From Bradyrhizobium sp. 190 (GTDB lineage Bacteria; Pseudomonadota; Alphaproteobacteria; Rhizobiales; Xanthobacteraceae), in contig NZ_JADPJL010000026.1 in assembly GCF_023073415.1 (NCBI RefSeq), positions 62,001 to 126,000 of the forward strand: a stretch of 64,000 bases of DNA, given 5' to 3'. The notes beneath the pieces are model-generated. The model was not told the origin of the DNA and searched no databases. It was given only the letters and a program-made list of their open reading frames with translations. Shown here piece after piece: positions 8,699-16,941 of this stretch (position 1 is its first letter; each line of letters begins with the position of its first letter). The position numbers and the translations under genes are program-made.

Positions 8699-8932
8699 TC
8701 AGATGGTGGCCCCGACGAGCAAGAAAGCGGCGCCGAGCGCGAGCAGCACAAGACCAGGCCAGTTCGATTTGAACCCAAAACCGCCCGCCGGTCTTTCAGG
8801 TTCCAGGGTGTCGCCGGGTTGTCCGGCGCGAAGCCGCCTTCTACCGCTCAGTCGGCCACGCCAGATTGGCTGAAAGGCCATCTGCAACACCCCGCCGAAA
8901 ACAAGAAGCACACCAAGCCAGATGAGTGTCAT
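8699..8932 (-). CDS. small two-helix membrane protein
   Basis: A 77-residue protein with hydrophobic segments at ~2-20 and ~58-75, separated by an Arg-rich loop (GRLSGRRRLRAGQPGD). It has a GGGAG Shine-Dalgarno seven bases before the ATG, which argues it is real. No family is recognised. It converges with the DUF599 gene, 14 bp apart. Confidence 0.6.
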   Translation of the reverse strand: MTLIWLGVLLVFGGVLQMAFQPIWRGRLSGRRRLRAGQPGDTLEPERPAGGFGFKSNWPGLVLLALGAAFLLVGATI

Positions 8933-9125
8933 GCTCCGTCTCCCGCCAGTGAATGGGCCGCGAGCTTGCCGCCGGCCGAGGGCTCGACGTCTCTTGGTCG
9001 ATTATCTTTCAACGTCCGGCCGACGCTTCCGTTTCGCCTACCGTAGTTCCATCTGGCCGTAAGAGAGCGACCCTCGCCTCTCCTCTTTTGATGCCGGGAT
9101 GATCGAGCGGTCGTGAGATCACGCG

Positions 9126-9971
9126 CTAGGAAGCGCCGAAATCCTGCGGCGTAAAGTTGAGATCGAGCACCTTCCATTCGCCGTAGCGATCCGCCGGCAG
9201 CATGGCGTAGGGCTGACAGGCCGACAGCGCGCGGATGGCGCCCTGCATCAGCAACGGCCCCTTCATCGAGGCGCTGGCCTCGATCAGGATCGGCTCGCCT
9301 GCGAGCCTGCCGTCCGGGGTCATCAACACGCGCAGCTTGACCTTGACGTCGTCGGTGCTCGACAGCGAGCCCGGCAGTTTCGAGCAGGTTCTGAGGTGGC
9401 GGCGGAACTCCGCCACCAGCGTGCTCGCGACATCGGCCGCCTCGATCGCCGGCGCGTCGAAATTGTCGTCACCCTTGTTTCGGGCTTGCGAGGGAACGAG
9501 CGGCAGCGTGGGCGAGAGGTCGGGCGGCAAGCCCAGCAGCACCTGATACTTGATCGAGACATCCGGCTCGGGCGGCTTGTAGGCCGGCGCCGCCGGTTGC
9601 GACGGCGGCTGTGCCACCGGCTGCGGCTGGGCCGCGCGCGGCGTGGCGAGCGCCGCCTGCTTCTGCGGCTGCGCGGCAGGCGCTGGCTGTACCGTTGGCG
9701 GAGGCGCACCGGCGGCCGCCGGCTTGTCCAGCAGTGAGAAATCGGGCTCCGCCGTTTGCGCCGGTTCCGGCTGGTTTTCGGTAGGCGACTCGTCGGGAGC
9801 CGCTTGCTTTTCGGCAAGGTCTTGCTGGGTCACGATTTCGACCGGGATCTGCTCAGCCGTCACCGCACCGAACGGGTGAACCTCGGAAAACAGCAGCAGC
9901 AGAGTCAGCAGCGACGCATGTGCGATCGCCGACGCCGTGATGTCAGTGGGTATGATCCGCCGCAGGTCCAT
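9126..9971 (-). CDS. TonB/TolA-like cell envelope protein
   Basis: A 281-residue protein counted from MDLRRIIPTD. One N-terminal membrane helix (about residues 12-30) is followed by a long Pro/Ala/Gln-rich spacer to about residue 135 and a compact C-terminal domain. That domain has two cysteines (TCSKLPG and SACQPYAM) and the block VKLRVLMTPDGRLAGEP, like the C-termini of rhizobial TolA/TonB proteins. It likely spans the periplasm and transmits energy or binds an outer-membrane partner. tolB, pal and exbBD are not nearby, so it is an isolated family member. Confidence 0.7.
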   Translation of the reverse strand: MDLRRIIPTDITASAIAHASLLTLLLLFSEVHPFGAVTAEQIPVEIVTQQDLAEKQAAPDESPTENQPEPAQTAEPDFSLLDKPAAAGAPPPTVQPAPAAQPQKQAALATPRAAQPQPVAQPPSQPAAPAYKPPEPDVSIKYQVLLGLPPDLSPTLPLVPSQARNKGDDNFDAPAIEAADVASTLVAEFRRHLRTCSKLPGSLSSTDDVKVKLRVLMTPDGRLAGEPILIEASASMKGPLLMQGAIRALSACQPYAMLPADRYGEWKVLDLNFTPQDFGAS

Positions 9972-10034
9972 CGCATCAGGATGATGTTCGGTACGTTCCC
10001 TGCCCACCAGCATAGCGTCCGGCGGCGCAACGCC

Positions 10035-10837
10035 TCAATCCCATTTCGGCGCGAAACCGAAATCCGTGAGCCGGCCGCTGGCGCTGCCCATGCCGGAAAT
10101 CTGCTGCATATCCGCTTCCGACAGCTCGAAATCGAAGATCTCGATGTTCTCCGAGAGCCGCTCGAGTTTCGACGTTCGCGGGATAGCCGCCACGCCCTGC
10201 TGCACCAGCCAGCGCAGGCAGATTTGCGCCGCCGTCTTGCGATAGCGGTCGCCGATCCGCAGCAGCGCGCGATCGTTCTTGATGCGGCCCTTGGCGACCG
10301 GGCCATGCCGTGGCGCGCGCAGGCTTCCCTGACCTTGGTCTGGTCGAGATAGGGATGGAATTCGACCTGGTCGCACGCCAAAGGTTCGGGGCACGCCGCC
10401 ACCGCCTCCTCGATCAGGGCCACCGTGAAATTGGACACGCCGATATGGCGGGCGAGCCCCTGCTGCCTGACCCGCGCCAGCGCGCCCAGTGTCTCCACCA
10501 GCGGCACCTGCGGATTCGGCCAGTGCAGCAGCAACAGGTCGACCTCGGTCAGGCGCAGTCGCACCAGGCTTTCCTTGGCCGAACGCTCCAGATCGTGGGG
10601 AGCGAAATGCGAGGGCCAGATCTTGGTGGTGAGGAAGACCTGATCGCGCTTCACGCCCGAGGCACGCAGGCCCTCGCCGACCTCGCGTTCGTTCTCGTAC
10701 ATCTGCGCGGTGTCGATGTGGCGATAGCCGAGCCGGATCGCCTGCTCGACGAGCCGCGCACAGATGCGTCCGCGTAGCTCCCAGGTGCCCAACCCGATCG
10801 CGGGGATTTTTGCGCCATTGGCTTCGACAAACAGCAT
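10035..10837 (-). pseudogene. aldo/keto reductase broken by internal deletion and frameshift
   Basis: The N-terminal two thirds read normally from MLFVEANGAKIP at 10837: GLGTWELRGR (cofactor loop), HIDTAQMYENE (catalytic Asp-Tyr region), ILTTKIWPSH-like VFLTTKIWPSH, LLLHWPNP and HIGVSNF. The frame then shifts at about 10299-10304. After ACARHGMA the other frame continues PVAKGRIKND, RKTAAQICLRWL, IPRTSK and ends FGFAPKWD. Family members have five residues, roughly LVAYC, between these blocks, so about 16 bp are missing. Unless this is a sequencing error, the reductase is inactive. Confidence 0.8.
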
Positions 10838-10895
10838 AGGTTGTATCCACGGACCGGCCCCATTATGGGCTGCGGAAACAGTCCTGCCAACAGAT

Positions 10896-10968
10896 AGCGT
10901 TTTCGAGCGAAGCATGCCCGGACTTGATCCGGGGTGGACACCGGTCCGCTTGAAGAAAACGCGCCAAA
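10896..10968. repeat. rhizobial interspersed palindromic repeat, copy 2
   Basis: It begins agcgttttcgagcgaagc and ends gaagaaaacgcgccaaa, the same ends as the copy at 5039. An extra hairpin (cccggacttgatccgggg) sits inside, making a composite element. It occupies most of the gap between the broken reductase and the HTH gene. Confidence 0.65.
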
Positions 10969-10971
10969 CAA

Positions 10972-11352
10972 CTAGGCGGACGACGGTTCTGTGGCGAGAG
11001 CTTCGAAGACGGTTTCCGGCGAATGGGCGATCACGGCGAGCAGCGCCCGCGCCGGTCCGCGCGGTGCACGCTTGCCCTGCTCCCAGTTTCGGATGGTTTC
11101 GACGGGCACGCCGAGCCTGGCCGCGAATTCGAGTTGCGTCAGCTGCGCACGACGGCGCAGGTCGCGCACTGCCGGCAAGGCCGGGGTTTCGCCGGGTGTA
11201 ACGTCCGGCGCTGTGGGTGAGGCGGTAGGCATCGCAGGCGCGAGCCCGGGCATCGCTGGCGCGAGCCCGGGCATCGTCGGCGCCAGCGGGAACTCCTGCC
11301 CGTCCCGCAGTTCGACGATCCGTCCGTCCGCTTTCAGCCGCAAGCGCTGCAT
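10972..11352 (-). CDS. XRE-type helix-turn-helix regulator
   Basis: A 126-residue protein. The start at 11352 is chosen because GAGG lies five bases before this ATG; an earlier ATG at 11376 has no ribosome site. Residues ~1-22 form a small basic beta segment (RLKADGRIVELRDGQEF). A Pro/Ala linker made of 7-residue repeats (PGLAPAM) follows, then a DNA-binding domain: LTQLEFAARLGVPVETIRNW with helix 2-turn-helix 3. It probably binds DNA as a repressor of a local promoter. The linker is encoded by three 21-bp direct repeats. Confidence 0.75.
   Translation of the reverse strand: MQRLRLKADGRIVELRDGQEFPLAPTMPGLAPAMPGLAPAMPTASPTAPDVTPGETPALPAVRDLRRRAQLTQLEFAARLGVPVETIRNWEQGKRAPRGPARALLAVIAHSPETVFEALATEPSSA
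11228..11290. repeat. three tandem 21-bp repeats inside HTH gene
   Basis: Units at 11228-11248, 11249-11269 and 11270-11290 share GGCATCG...GGCGCGAGCCCG with few changes. They are in frame and encode the PGLAPAM linker repeats. Unit number may vary between strains by slippage. Confidence 0.8.
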
Positions 11353-11426
11353 GTTGACCTCGTGAGCCAACATCATCGGCCAAGCGCGTTAAGGCCCGAT
11401 TAACGATAAAAAGGCCAAAGGCGCAG

Positions 11427-12863
11427 CTACTTCAGCCCGAACCACAGCGTGGCGATGCCGAGAAACGAGAAGAAGCCGACCACGTCGGTGATTGTGGTGA
11501 CGAAGGTCCCCGACGCTACCGCCGGGTCGGCACGCACCCGGTCCAGCACCATCGGGATCAGGATGCCGCCGAGCGCGCCGGCCACCAGGTTGCAGATGAT
11601 GGCCAGCCCGATCACGATGCCGAGCCCCGGGATCTTGAACCAGGCCACCGCGGCGATGCCCGTGATCACGGCAAAGGCGAGCCCGTTGACGAGGCCGACC
11701 ATCGCCTCGCGCATCACCACACGGAAGGCATTGTTGGAGCCGAGTTCGCGGGTGGCCAGCGCCCGCACCGCCACCGTCATGGTCTGGGTAGCGGCGTTGC
11801 CGCCCTGGCTCGCCACGATCGGCGCCAGCACAGCGAGCGCCACCATCTTCTCGAGCTGACCCTCGAACAGGCCGAGCACGGAGGACGCCAGAAACGCCGT
11901 CGCCAGATTGACCAGGAGCCAGTTGAAGCGGGCGCGCGCGATGGTCCAGACATTGTCGGACAATTCTTCGTCGCTGGTGACGCCGCCGAGCGCCTTCAGA
12001 TCCTCGTCGGCCTCCTCCTCGATGACGTCGACCACGTCGTCGATGGTGATGACGCCGACCAGCCGGTTGGTGGTGTCGACCACGGGAGCCGCGACCAGAT
12101 TATACTTGCCGAACATCCGCGCGACCTCTTCCTGGTCGTCCAGCACCGAGACGCGGCGGCGGTCTTCGTCGATCAGATCGGCGATCGGCACCGGCCGGCG
12201 CGCCCGCAACAGCGTGTCGAGCGAAACCGCGCCCTGCCAGTGCTTTTCGGAATCCACCGCGTAGATCTCGTAGAACCGGTCCGGCAGATCGGGAGTGTCG
12301 CGCATGTAGTCGATCGCCTGGCCGACGGTCCAGTCCGGCGGCACCGCGATGAACTCGGATTGCATCCGCCGGCCTGCGGAATTTTCCGGATAAAGCAGGC
12401 TGCGCTCCAGCGCGACGCGCTCGGAGGGCGGCAGCTTTTCGAGGATCTCCTCCTTGTCCTCCTGGTCGAGCCCTTCGAGCAGTTGGACGGCGTCGTCGGA
12501 TTCCAGTTCGCGAACGCCCTCCGCGACCGTCTCCGGTTCGAGTTCCTCGAGGATTTCCTCGCGGACGGCATCATCAACCTCGTTCAGCGCCGAGAAGTCG
12601 AAATCGGCGCCGGTGATCTCGACGAGGGTGACGCGGTCCTCGGCTTCAAGCGCCCCGATCAAATCACCGAGATCGGCCTCGTGAAGTTCCGCCACCACCT
12701 CGCACAACAGCGGCCGGTCGGCGGCGTGGATGGCGCGCGTGATCTCCTCGACAAACTCGCGGCGGAGCTGGTTCTCTTCGTCCCGCATCGGCAGATGGTC
12801 GAGTACTGAGCCCTGCGCTGACAGCGCGTCTGCGGCCTTGGCAACGTCGATATTCTCGGCCAT
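11427..12863 (-). CDS. mgtE: magnesium transporter MgtE
   Basis: A 478-residue Mg2+ channel. Order: an N-terminal helical superhelix domain (residues ~20-150, with acidic repeats), a pair of CBS domains (~155-275, MRDTPDLPDRFYEIYAVD and VVDTTNRLVGVITIDDVVDV), a connecting helix, then five membrane helices (~305-475) with the pore motif around GNAATQTMTVAVRAL. In the family, Mg2+ bound between N and CBS domains closes the pore. The start MAENIDVAKA at 12863 is preferred over the upstream one at 12983, which would add an atypical Arg/Cys-rich lead. Confidence 0.92.
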   Translation of the reverse strand: MAENIDVAKAADALSAQGSVLDHLPMRDEENQLRREFVEEITRAIHAADRPLLCEVVAELHEADLGDLIGALEAEDRVTLVEITGADFDFSALNEVDDAVREEILEELEPETVAEGVRELESDDAVQLLEGLDQEDKEEILEKLPPSERVALERSLLYPENSAGRRMQSEFIAVPPDWTVGQAIDYMRDTPDLPDRFYEIYAVDSEKHWQGAVSLDTLLRARRPVPIADLIDEDRRRVSVLDDQEEVARMFGKYNLVAAPVVDTTNRLVGVITIDDVVDVIEEEADEDLKALGGVTSDEELSDNVWTIARARFNWLLVNLATAFLASSVLGLFEGQLEKMVALAVLAPIVASQGGNAATQTMTVAVRALATRELGSNNAFRVVMREAMVGLVNGLAFAVITGIAAVAWFKIPGLGIVIGLAIICNLVAGALGGILIPMVLDRVRADPAVASGTFVTTITDVVGFFSFLGIATLWFGLK

Positions 12864-12950
12864 GCCGCGCCTCGCCGGTTTGACAGAATGAGAGAACTTG
12901 TCTGAGCTATAGCTGCACGCATTACCCAATCGGCTGCGCCAAGCGCAATG

Positions 12951-12975
12951 CCAAATATCACCGCCAAATATCACC
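12951..12975. repeat. tandem direct repeat CCAAATATCACC x2
   Basis: Two identical 12-mers at 12951-12962 and 12964-12975, separated by one base, end eight bases before the chosen ATG of the first deacetylase and lie in the divergent mgtE promoter region. They could be a regulator site, but may be a chance duplication. Confidence 0.4.
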
Positions 12976-12983
12976 AACGGCAA

Positions 12984-13778
12984 ATGACCCGAAATTTAAG
13001 CGCGGCGCTGTGCTCGGCGGTCGCAGCATTGATGGCCTTCATTGCGGCGGCGCCGGCCGCCGAATGCAGCCGCAACGACGCGCTCGGCACCTCACGCGTT
13101 CTCGCGGTGGATGCCGCTACCTACCCGCGCGTGGGCCTCAAGAGCTTTCCGCAGACGCTTCCGCTGGAAGACCACGAAGTGGTGCTGACCTTCGACGACG
13201 GACCGGGGCCTGCGACGGACCAGAAGATACTGGCGGCGCTGGCGCATGAATGCGTACGCGCCACCTTCTTCCTGATCGGAAAGCTGGCCTCCGAACATCC
13301 CGAACTGGTGAGGAGAATAGCGGCGCAGGGCCATACCATCGCGCATCACAGCTGGACCCACCACAATCTGAAATACATGAAGCCGGAAGCGGCCATCGGC
13401 GAGATCGACAAGGGCATCGCAGCGGTCGAAACGGCGCTTCACGGAAAAGCCACCGCGACCCCGAGCACGCCGTTCTTTCGCTTTCCTTTTTTTGACATGA
13501 CGCCCGCGACGCTGGACGCCTTGCAAAAGCGCGGCATCGCCGTGTTCGGCGCCGACCTCTGGGCCGGCGACTGGATACCGATGACGCCGGCACAGCAGTT
13601 GAAGCTACTTACCGAGCGGCTGCAAATCGCCCGCAAGGGCATCATCCTGCTGCACGATCCCAAGGCGCAGACCGCTGCCATGCTCCCGGCCTTCCTGCGC
13701 TACCTCCGCGACAACCATTACCGCGTGGTCCATCTGGTGCCGGCAGGTGCCAAAACCGTGTCCGGCAAAGCACATTAG
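12984..13778 (+). CDS. polysaccharide deacetylase (NodB-type, CE4), secreted
   Basis: A 264-residue protein with a signal peptide (residues 1-26, cleavage near AAPAAEC). The CE4 fold shows motif 1 TFDDGPGP (Asp71 base, Asp72 metal) and motif 2 GHTIAHHSWTH (metal ligands His122 and His126). Motif 3 FFRFPFFD differs from the usual R-x-P-Y/W-G, and motif 5 is ILLHD. It would remove N-acetyl groups from an envelope polysaccharide or peptidoglycan in the periplasm. An earlier in-frame ATG at 12948 exists; the chosen start begins the signal peptide. A related gene follows. Confidence 0.85.
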   Translation: MTRNLSAALCSAVAALMAFIAAAPAAECSRNDALGTSRVLAVDAATYPRVGLKSFPQTLPLEDHEVVLTFDDGPGPATDQKILAALAHECVRATFFLIGKLASEHPELVRRIAAQGHTIAHHSWTHHNLKYMKPEAAIGEIDKGIAAVETALHGKATATPSTPFFRFPFFDMTPATLDALQKRGIAVFGADLWAGDWIPMTPAQQLKLLTERLQIARKGIILLHDPKAQTAAMLPAFLRYLRDNHYRVVHLVPAGAKTVSGKAH

Positions 13779-13922
13779 ATCACGATCTTTTTGGCTGACG
13801 CGGTTCTGTGGCCTGGTTCACACCCCGAAACCAAAATTAGGTGTAGAAATCAGGTGATTAAGGCGGCATTCATGACGCCAGATGTAAGCCGTTGCGTGCT
13901 CTTGGAATGAAGCCGGGGTTCA

Positions 13923-15269
13923 ATGATCGCTAGCGTATTTGGGGGGCTTCGGCGGCGGTCCTGGACCGCCTTGTGCGTGGGCATACTAACCTCAGTTGCC
14001 GCGCAGGCTGCGTCGGCCGCCAATTGCCCAGGTCATCCCGACGCCATCGGAACGTCGCGCACGATAGTTGTCGACCCGCGCGCCCATCCTGTCATCGGCA
14101 CCATGCAATATGGCAAGACGCTGCCGCTTGCAGATCGTGAGGTGGTGCTGACCTTCGACGACGGTCCGCTGCCGAAATACAGCAACGAGATCCTCGACAT
14201 TCTCGCCGCGCATTGCGCCAAGGCGACCTTCTTCCTGGTCGGAAGCCAGGCCCGCGCCAATCCGGAAGGCGTGCGCAAGGTGCGCGATGCCGGCCACACG
14301 GTGGCCACCCACACCCAAAATCATCCGGGCGGCATGGATCGCCTGCCGTTCGACCGCTCCAAAGAGGAGATCGAACGGGGCATCGCGTCGGTGACCGCAG
14401 CGCTCGGCGATGGCTCCGCGCCGGCGCCGTTCCTGCGCATTCCCGGTCTTCGACGCACCGACGAGATCGAGGAGTTCGCCGCGTCCAAGGGGCTTCAGCT
14501 CTGGAGCGCCGATTTCCCGGCCGACGACTGGCGCGACGTCTCCGCCAATCGCGTCTATGAGCTCGCGATGCAGCGGCTGGAGCGAAAGGGCAAAGGCATC
14601 CTGTTGCTGCACGACATTCAGCCGCGCACGGTCACCGCGCTGCCGAGGATTTTGCGCGAAATGAAGGCGCGCGGCTATCGCATCGTCCATGTGGTGCCGG
14701 CGACGCCCGATCGGCCGGTAACGCCGACCGAGCCGAAGCAATGGCAGTTGCATCCGGCACCGGAGATGGTGGCGACTTCGCGCTGGCCGAAGGTTCCGAA
14801 ATTCGCTTCTGCCGGGCCTGCGGCACTCCCCGTCCCGGCTTTGTCCGATCTCGATTGGCACACGAGCAATCTTGGCGCGCGTGCCTCGCGGCGCGGGCGC
14901 AGCGTTCCACTGCCACTGGTCGCGCCGTGGTCGCGGCAAACGATGTTGCCGCCGGCCGGCACGCTGGCCGCGCTGCCGGTTCCGGCCCGGAGCATTTTCA
15001 AAACTCCGGAACCGGCGGGCATGACCCTGCTGGCCTCGTTCGCGAGCCGGGCGGCATCGACTGCGCAAGCGCGTTCAAAGGAAGTCTCCTCCGCAAAGCT
15101 CACCGGCAAATCCCGCCGCCACGGCCACACAACCGCGGCCCAGCCGCCGGCACCCGCCGGACACGCCGAGCAGTCGCCGCAAAGCGCCGGTGCGACCGCG
15201 CCCAAGCCGGCGGCACAAGCCAAACGGAATGGGCGGTCGGTTCGGGTCGCCGGGTTGAAGAAGCGCTGA
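13923..15269 (+). CDS. polysaccharide deacetylase (NodB-type, CE4) with long tail
   Basis: A 448-residue paralogue of the preceding gene. Signal peptide at about 1-33, then TFDDGPLP (Asp79 and Asp80) and GHTVATHTQNH (His130 and His134). RIPGLRRTDE replaces the usual motif 3, and ILLLHD is motif 5. After about residue 255 there is a ~190-residue Pro/Ala/Ser/Arg-rich tail with no recognisable fold, ending very basic (GRSVRVAGLKKR). The tail may bind acidic polysaccharide or the cell wall. The gap of 144 bp from the first deacetylase suggests a separate or weakly coupled transcript. Confidence 0.83.
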   Translation: MIASVFGGLRRRSWTALCVGILTSVAAQAASAANCPGHPDAIGTSRTIVVDPRAHPVIGTMQYGKTLPLADREVVLTFDDGPLPKYSNEILDILAAHCAKATFFLVGSQARANPEGVRKVRDAGHTVATHTQNHPGGMDRLPFDRSKEEIERGIASVTAALGDGSAPAPFLRIPGLRRTDEIEEFAASKGLQLWSADFPADDWRDVSANRVYELAMQRLERKGKGILLLHDIQPRTVTALPRILREMKARGYRIVHVVPATPDRPVTPTEPKQWQLHPAPEMVATSRWPKVPKFASAGPAALPVPALSDLDWHTSNLGARASRRGRSVPLPLVAPWSRQTMLPPAGTLAALPVPARSIFKTPEPAGMTLLASFASRAASTAQARSKEVSSAKLTGKSRRHGHTTAAQPPAPAGHAEQSPQSAGATAPKPAAQAKRNGRSVRVAGLKKR

Positions 15270-15327
15270 TCGGCCGGTTCTGATCGAATGGATCAGGACT
15301 GCTCCCCTAATCATTTGTTTTGATGCA

Positions 15328-15353
15328 CTGTCCTGAGCCCGCCATCAGGACAG
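15328..15353. terminator. perfect hairpin between convergent genes
   Basis: Arms CTGTCCTGA and TCAGGACAG (9 bp) enclose an 8-base loop. It lies between the stop at 15269 on plus and the stop at 15358 on minus. A weaker hairpin (CTGATC/GATCAG, 15280-15296) is beside it. There is no strong T-run, so terminator function is inferred from position and pairing. Confidence 0.45.
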
Positions 15354-15357
15354 GGGC

Positions 15358-15732
15358 TCAATTCGTCACTATCTTGGCGATGCAGAGCAGGATAACGATG
15401 GCGAGGAACAGCAGGTCGATATAGGCCTTGATCTCGCCGGCATGGCGCAGCGTGCCGACTTCGGTGATGACCTGCTTGCGCGTCGACGTCGAATTCGGTC
15501 CCTCGCCCAGCGCCGCCACCAGGCGGCGTGCCTCAAGCTCCAGCCGTTCGATGCGCTGGAAGAAGTGAAATGACCGCAGCGCCGACGCCGCGTGCATGCC
15601 CGCATAGACCAGCACGAGAACCGCGACGAGCACGCGGTGCTGATACTTTTCGAGGAAATTCAGAGCGAAATAGACCAGCGCCAGGAACACGAAGTTGGAG
15701 AGGAAACGATAGGCGTAGCTCAGAAACAGCAT
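15358..15732 (-). CDS. small membrane protein with two or three helices
   Basis: A 124-residue protein read from MLFLSYAYRFLSN. Hydrophobic segments at about residues 6-26, 33-50 and 103-122 are separated by an amphipathic helical region (FHFFQRIERLELEARRLVAAL). No family is recognised. It is probably in the inner membrane. It converges on the second deacetylase gene. Confidence 0.65.
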   Translation of the reverse strand: MLFLSYAYRFLSNFVFLALVYFALNFLEKYQHRVLVAVLVLVYAGMHAASALRSFHFFQRIERLELEARRLVAALGEGPNSTSTRKQVITEVGTLRHAGEIKAYIDLLFLAIVILLCIAKIVTN

Positions 15733-16070
15733 GAAGATGCTCCGGGTGGTCTTGGCAGGTGTCGAACTTCCTGGAAGCGCCGAACGGCGGCAGAGCCGGC
15801 GGGAATCAACGGCCGGCCGGCGCATTCAGTTTACGCGAACGGTGCGACTGTAGGGGCAACAACCCACACGCCACGCCAAACGATTCGCGCGCCGTGGCAT
15901 TGCGGACACGCGAACACCCCGCAGAACCGATTGTACTAGGCCAAAACTGCCACGTTGTGGTGCGCTCGGAGGGTATCGGATCAACCAAGTATCTGAAGCT
16001 GCAACCAACGGGTGCGGACCTGCCTGATCAGCCGCACGACTATTCTGACTCGTCGGATACCGCAAAGAGG

Positions 16071-16090
16071 CCCCGCCATTTGCGGCGGGG
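16071..16090 (-). terminator. GC hairpin followed by T-rich run on minus strand
   Basis: CCCCGCC and GGCGGGG pair perfectly around a 6-base loop. On the minus strand the stem is followed by cctcttt. It lies about 115 bp past the stop of the gene at 16207-16632, for which it is the likely terminator. Confidence 0.5.
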
Positions 16091-16206
16091 GCGAGTCTAG
16101 GGAGAAGACTACAAACTAAGCTGATTCGCGGCACCAGCGTGTACCGCAATTCACACACGCTATTCGAAAAACAGACCTGATCGATATTCTGGATATCTCA
16201 CGGCGG

Positions 16207-16632
16207 CTATACTTTGCCTTCGATCATCTTGAGTTTGACGGTCTCGCAGGTCTTCCGAACCTGCTCGGTAAAGATCGCGCATTCCTCGATGCGCTTGAAG
16301 ATCTTTTTGGCTTCCTCGCGATACGAGGCCGCGGTATCGCGCATGAAGGCAATGGCATTGTGCACTTCGGCGGTCATCGCCTCGCATTTCTTCGCCGCGC
16401 TGATCAGCTCTGCGCCCATGGCTTCGATTTCCCTGGCGGCGGCTTCATAGTCGCGTACCACGGCCTCGGCAGTCAGCGCGCCGACGCGCGTAACGCCCTC
16501 TTCATGCTCCACGTAGTCTGGCATCAGTCCCGATGGAGCCGCCCTGACCACGGGAAGGCTCCCGACGACGTCTTCTTCAAGCTTGGCTAAATCCAGCGGC
16601 GGAGTTCTGTGAAGTCGTTCGATACTCGCCAT
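16207..16632 (-). CDS. conserved helical protein, unknown function
   Basis: A 141-residue soluble protein read from MASIERLHRTPP. Residues ~50-135 are almost all helix with heptad-like spacing (AAREIEAMGAELISAAKKCE and FKRIEECAIFTEQVRKTCE), suggesting a coiled coil. Similar small proteins occur in Bradyrhizobium, with no function I can state. The earlier in-frame start at 16800 would add a Cys/Arg-rich lead and is less likely. Confidence 0.65.
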   Translation of the reverse strand: MASIERLHRTPPLDLAKLEEDVVGSLPVVRAAPSGLMPDYVEHEEGVTRVGALTAEAVVRDYEAAAREIEAMGAELISAAKKCEAMTAEVHNAIAFMRDTAASYREEAKKIFKRIEECAIFTEQVRKTCETVKLKMIEGKV

Positions 16633-16941
16633 AGGCCATTCTCCATCACTCGATGAACAACCCCCAGCGCGAACATAGCGACCGATTCGTGGCGGAATCC
16701 TGCATCGAAGGAAGCAACGAGAAGGCGAGCGTGTGAATACAAGCGCCGTGGGATGGCACCGAGGCGCTTCCATTCGAGCGAAGCTGCACGGGCCCGGCAT
16801 TAACCATGCCGGAGCATCAAGCCGCTGTTGGCCTAGGCTTAATGCGCATTTAACAATTTTGCTTCACTCGTGGAGGACCAGCGCAACATCTTTCAAGCCG
16901 CAAGAATTGCGGGCCGCACTCAACCTCTTCAGGAGGATCGA

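Noticed and set aside
9905..11383. Long open frame on minus, 492 codons
   Set aside because: It is the N-terminal part of the broken aldo/keto reductase extended through a frameshift into the TonB-like gene and upstream through the HTH gene; only 10300-10837 in it is meaningful.
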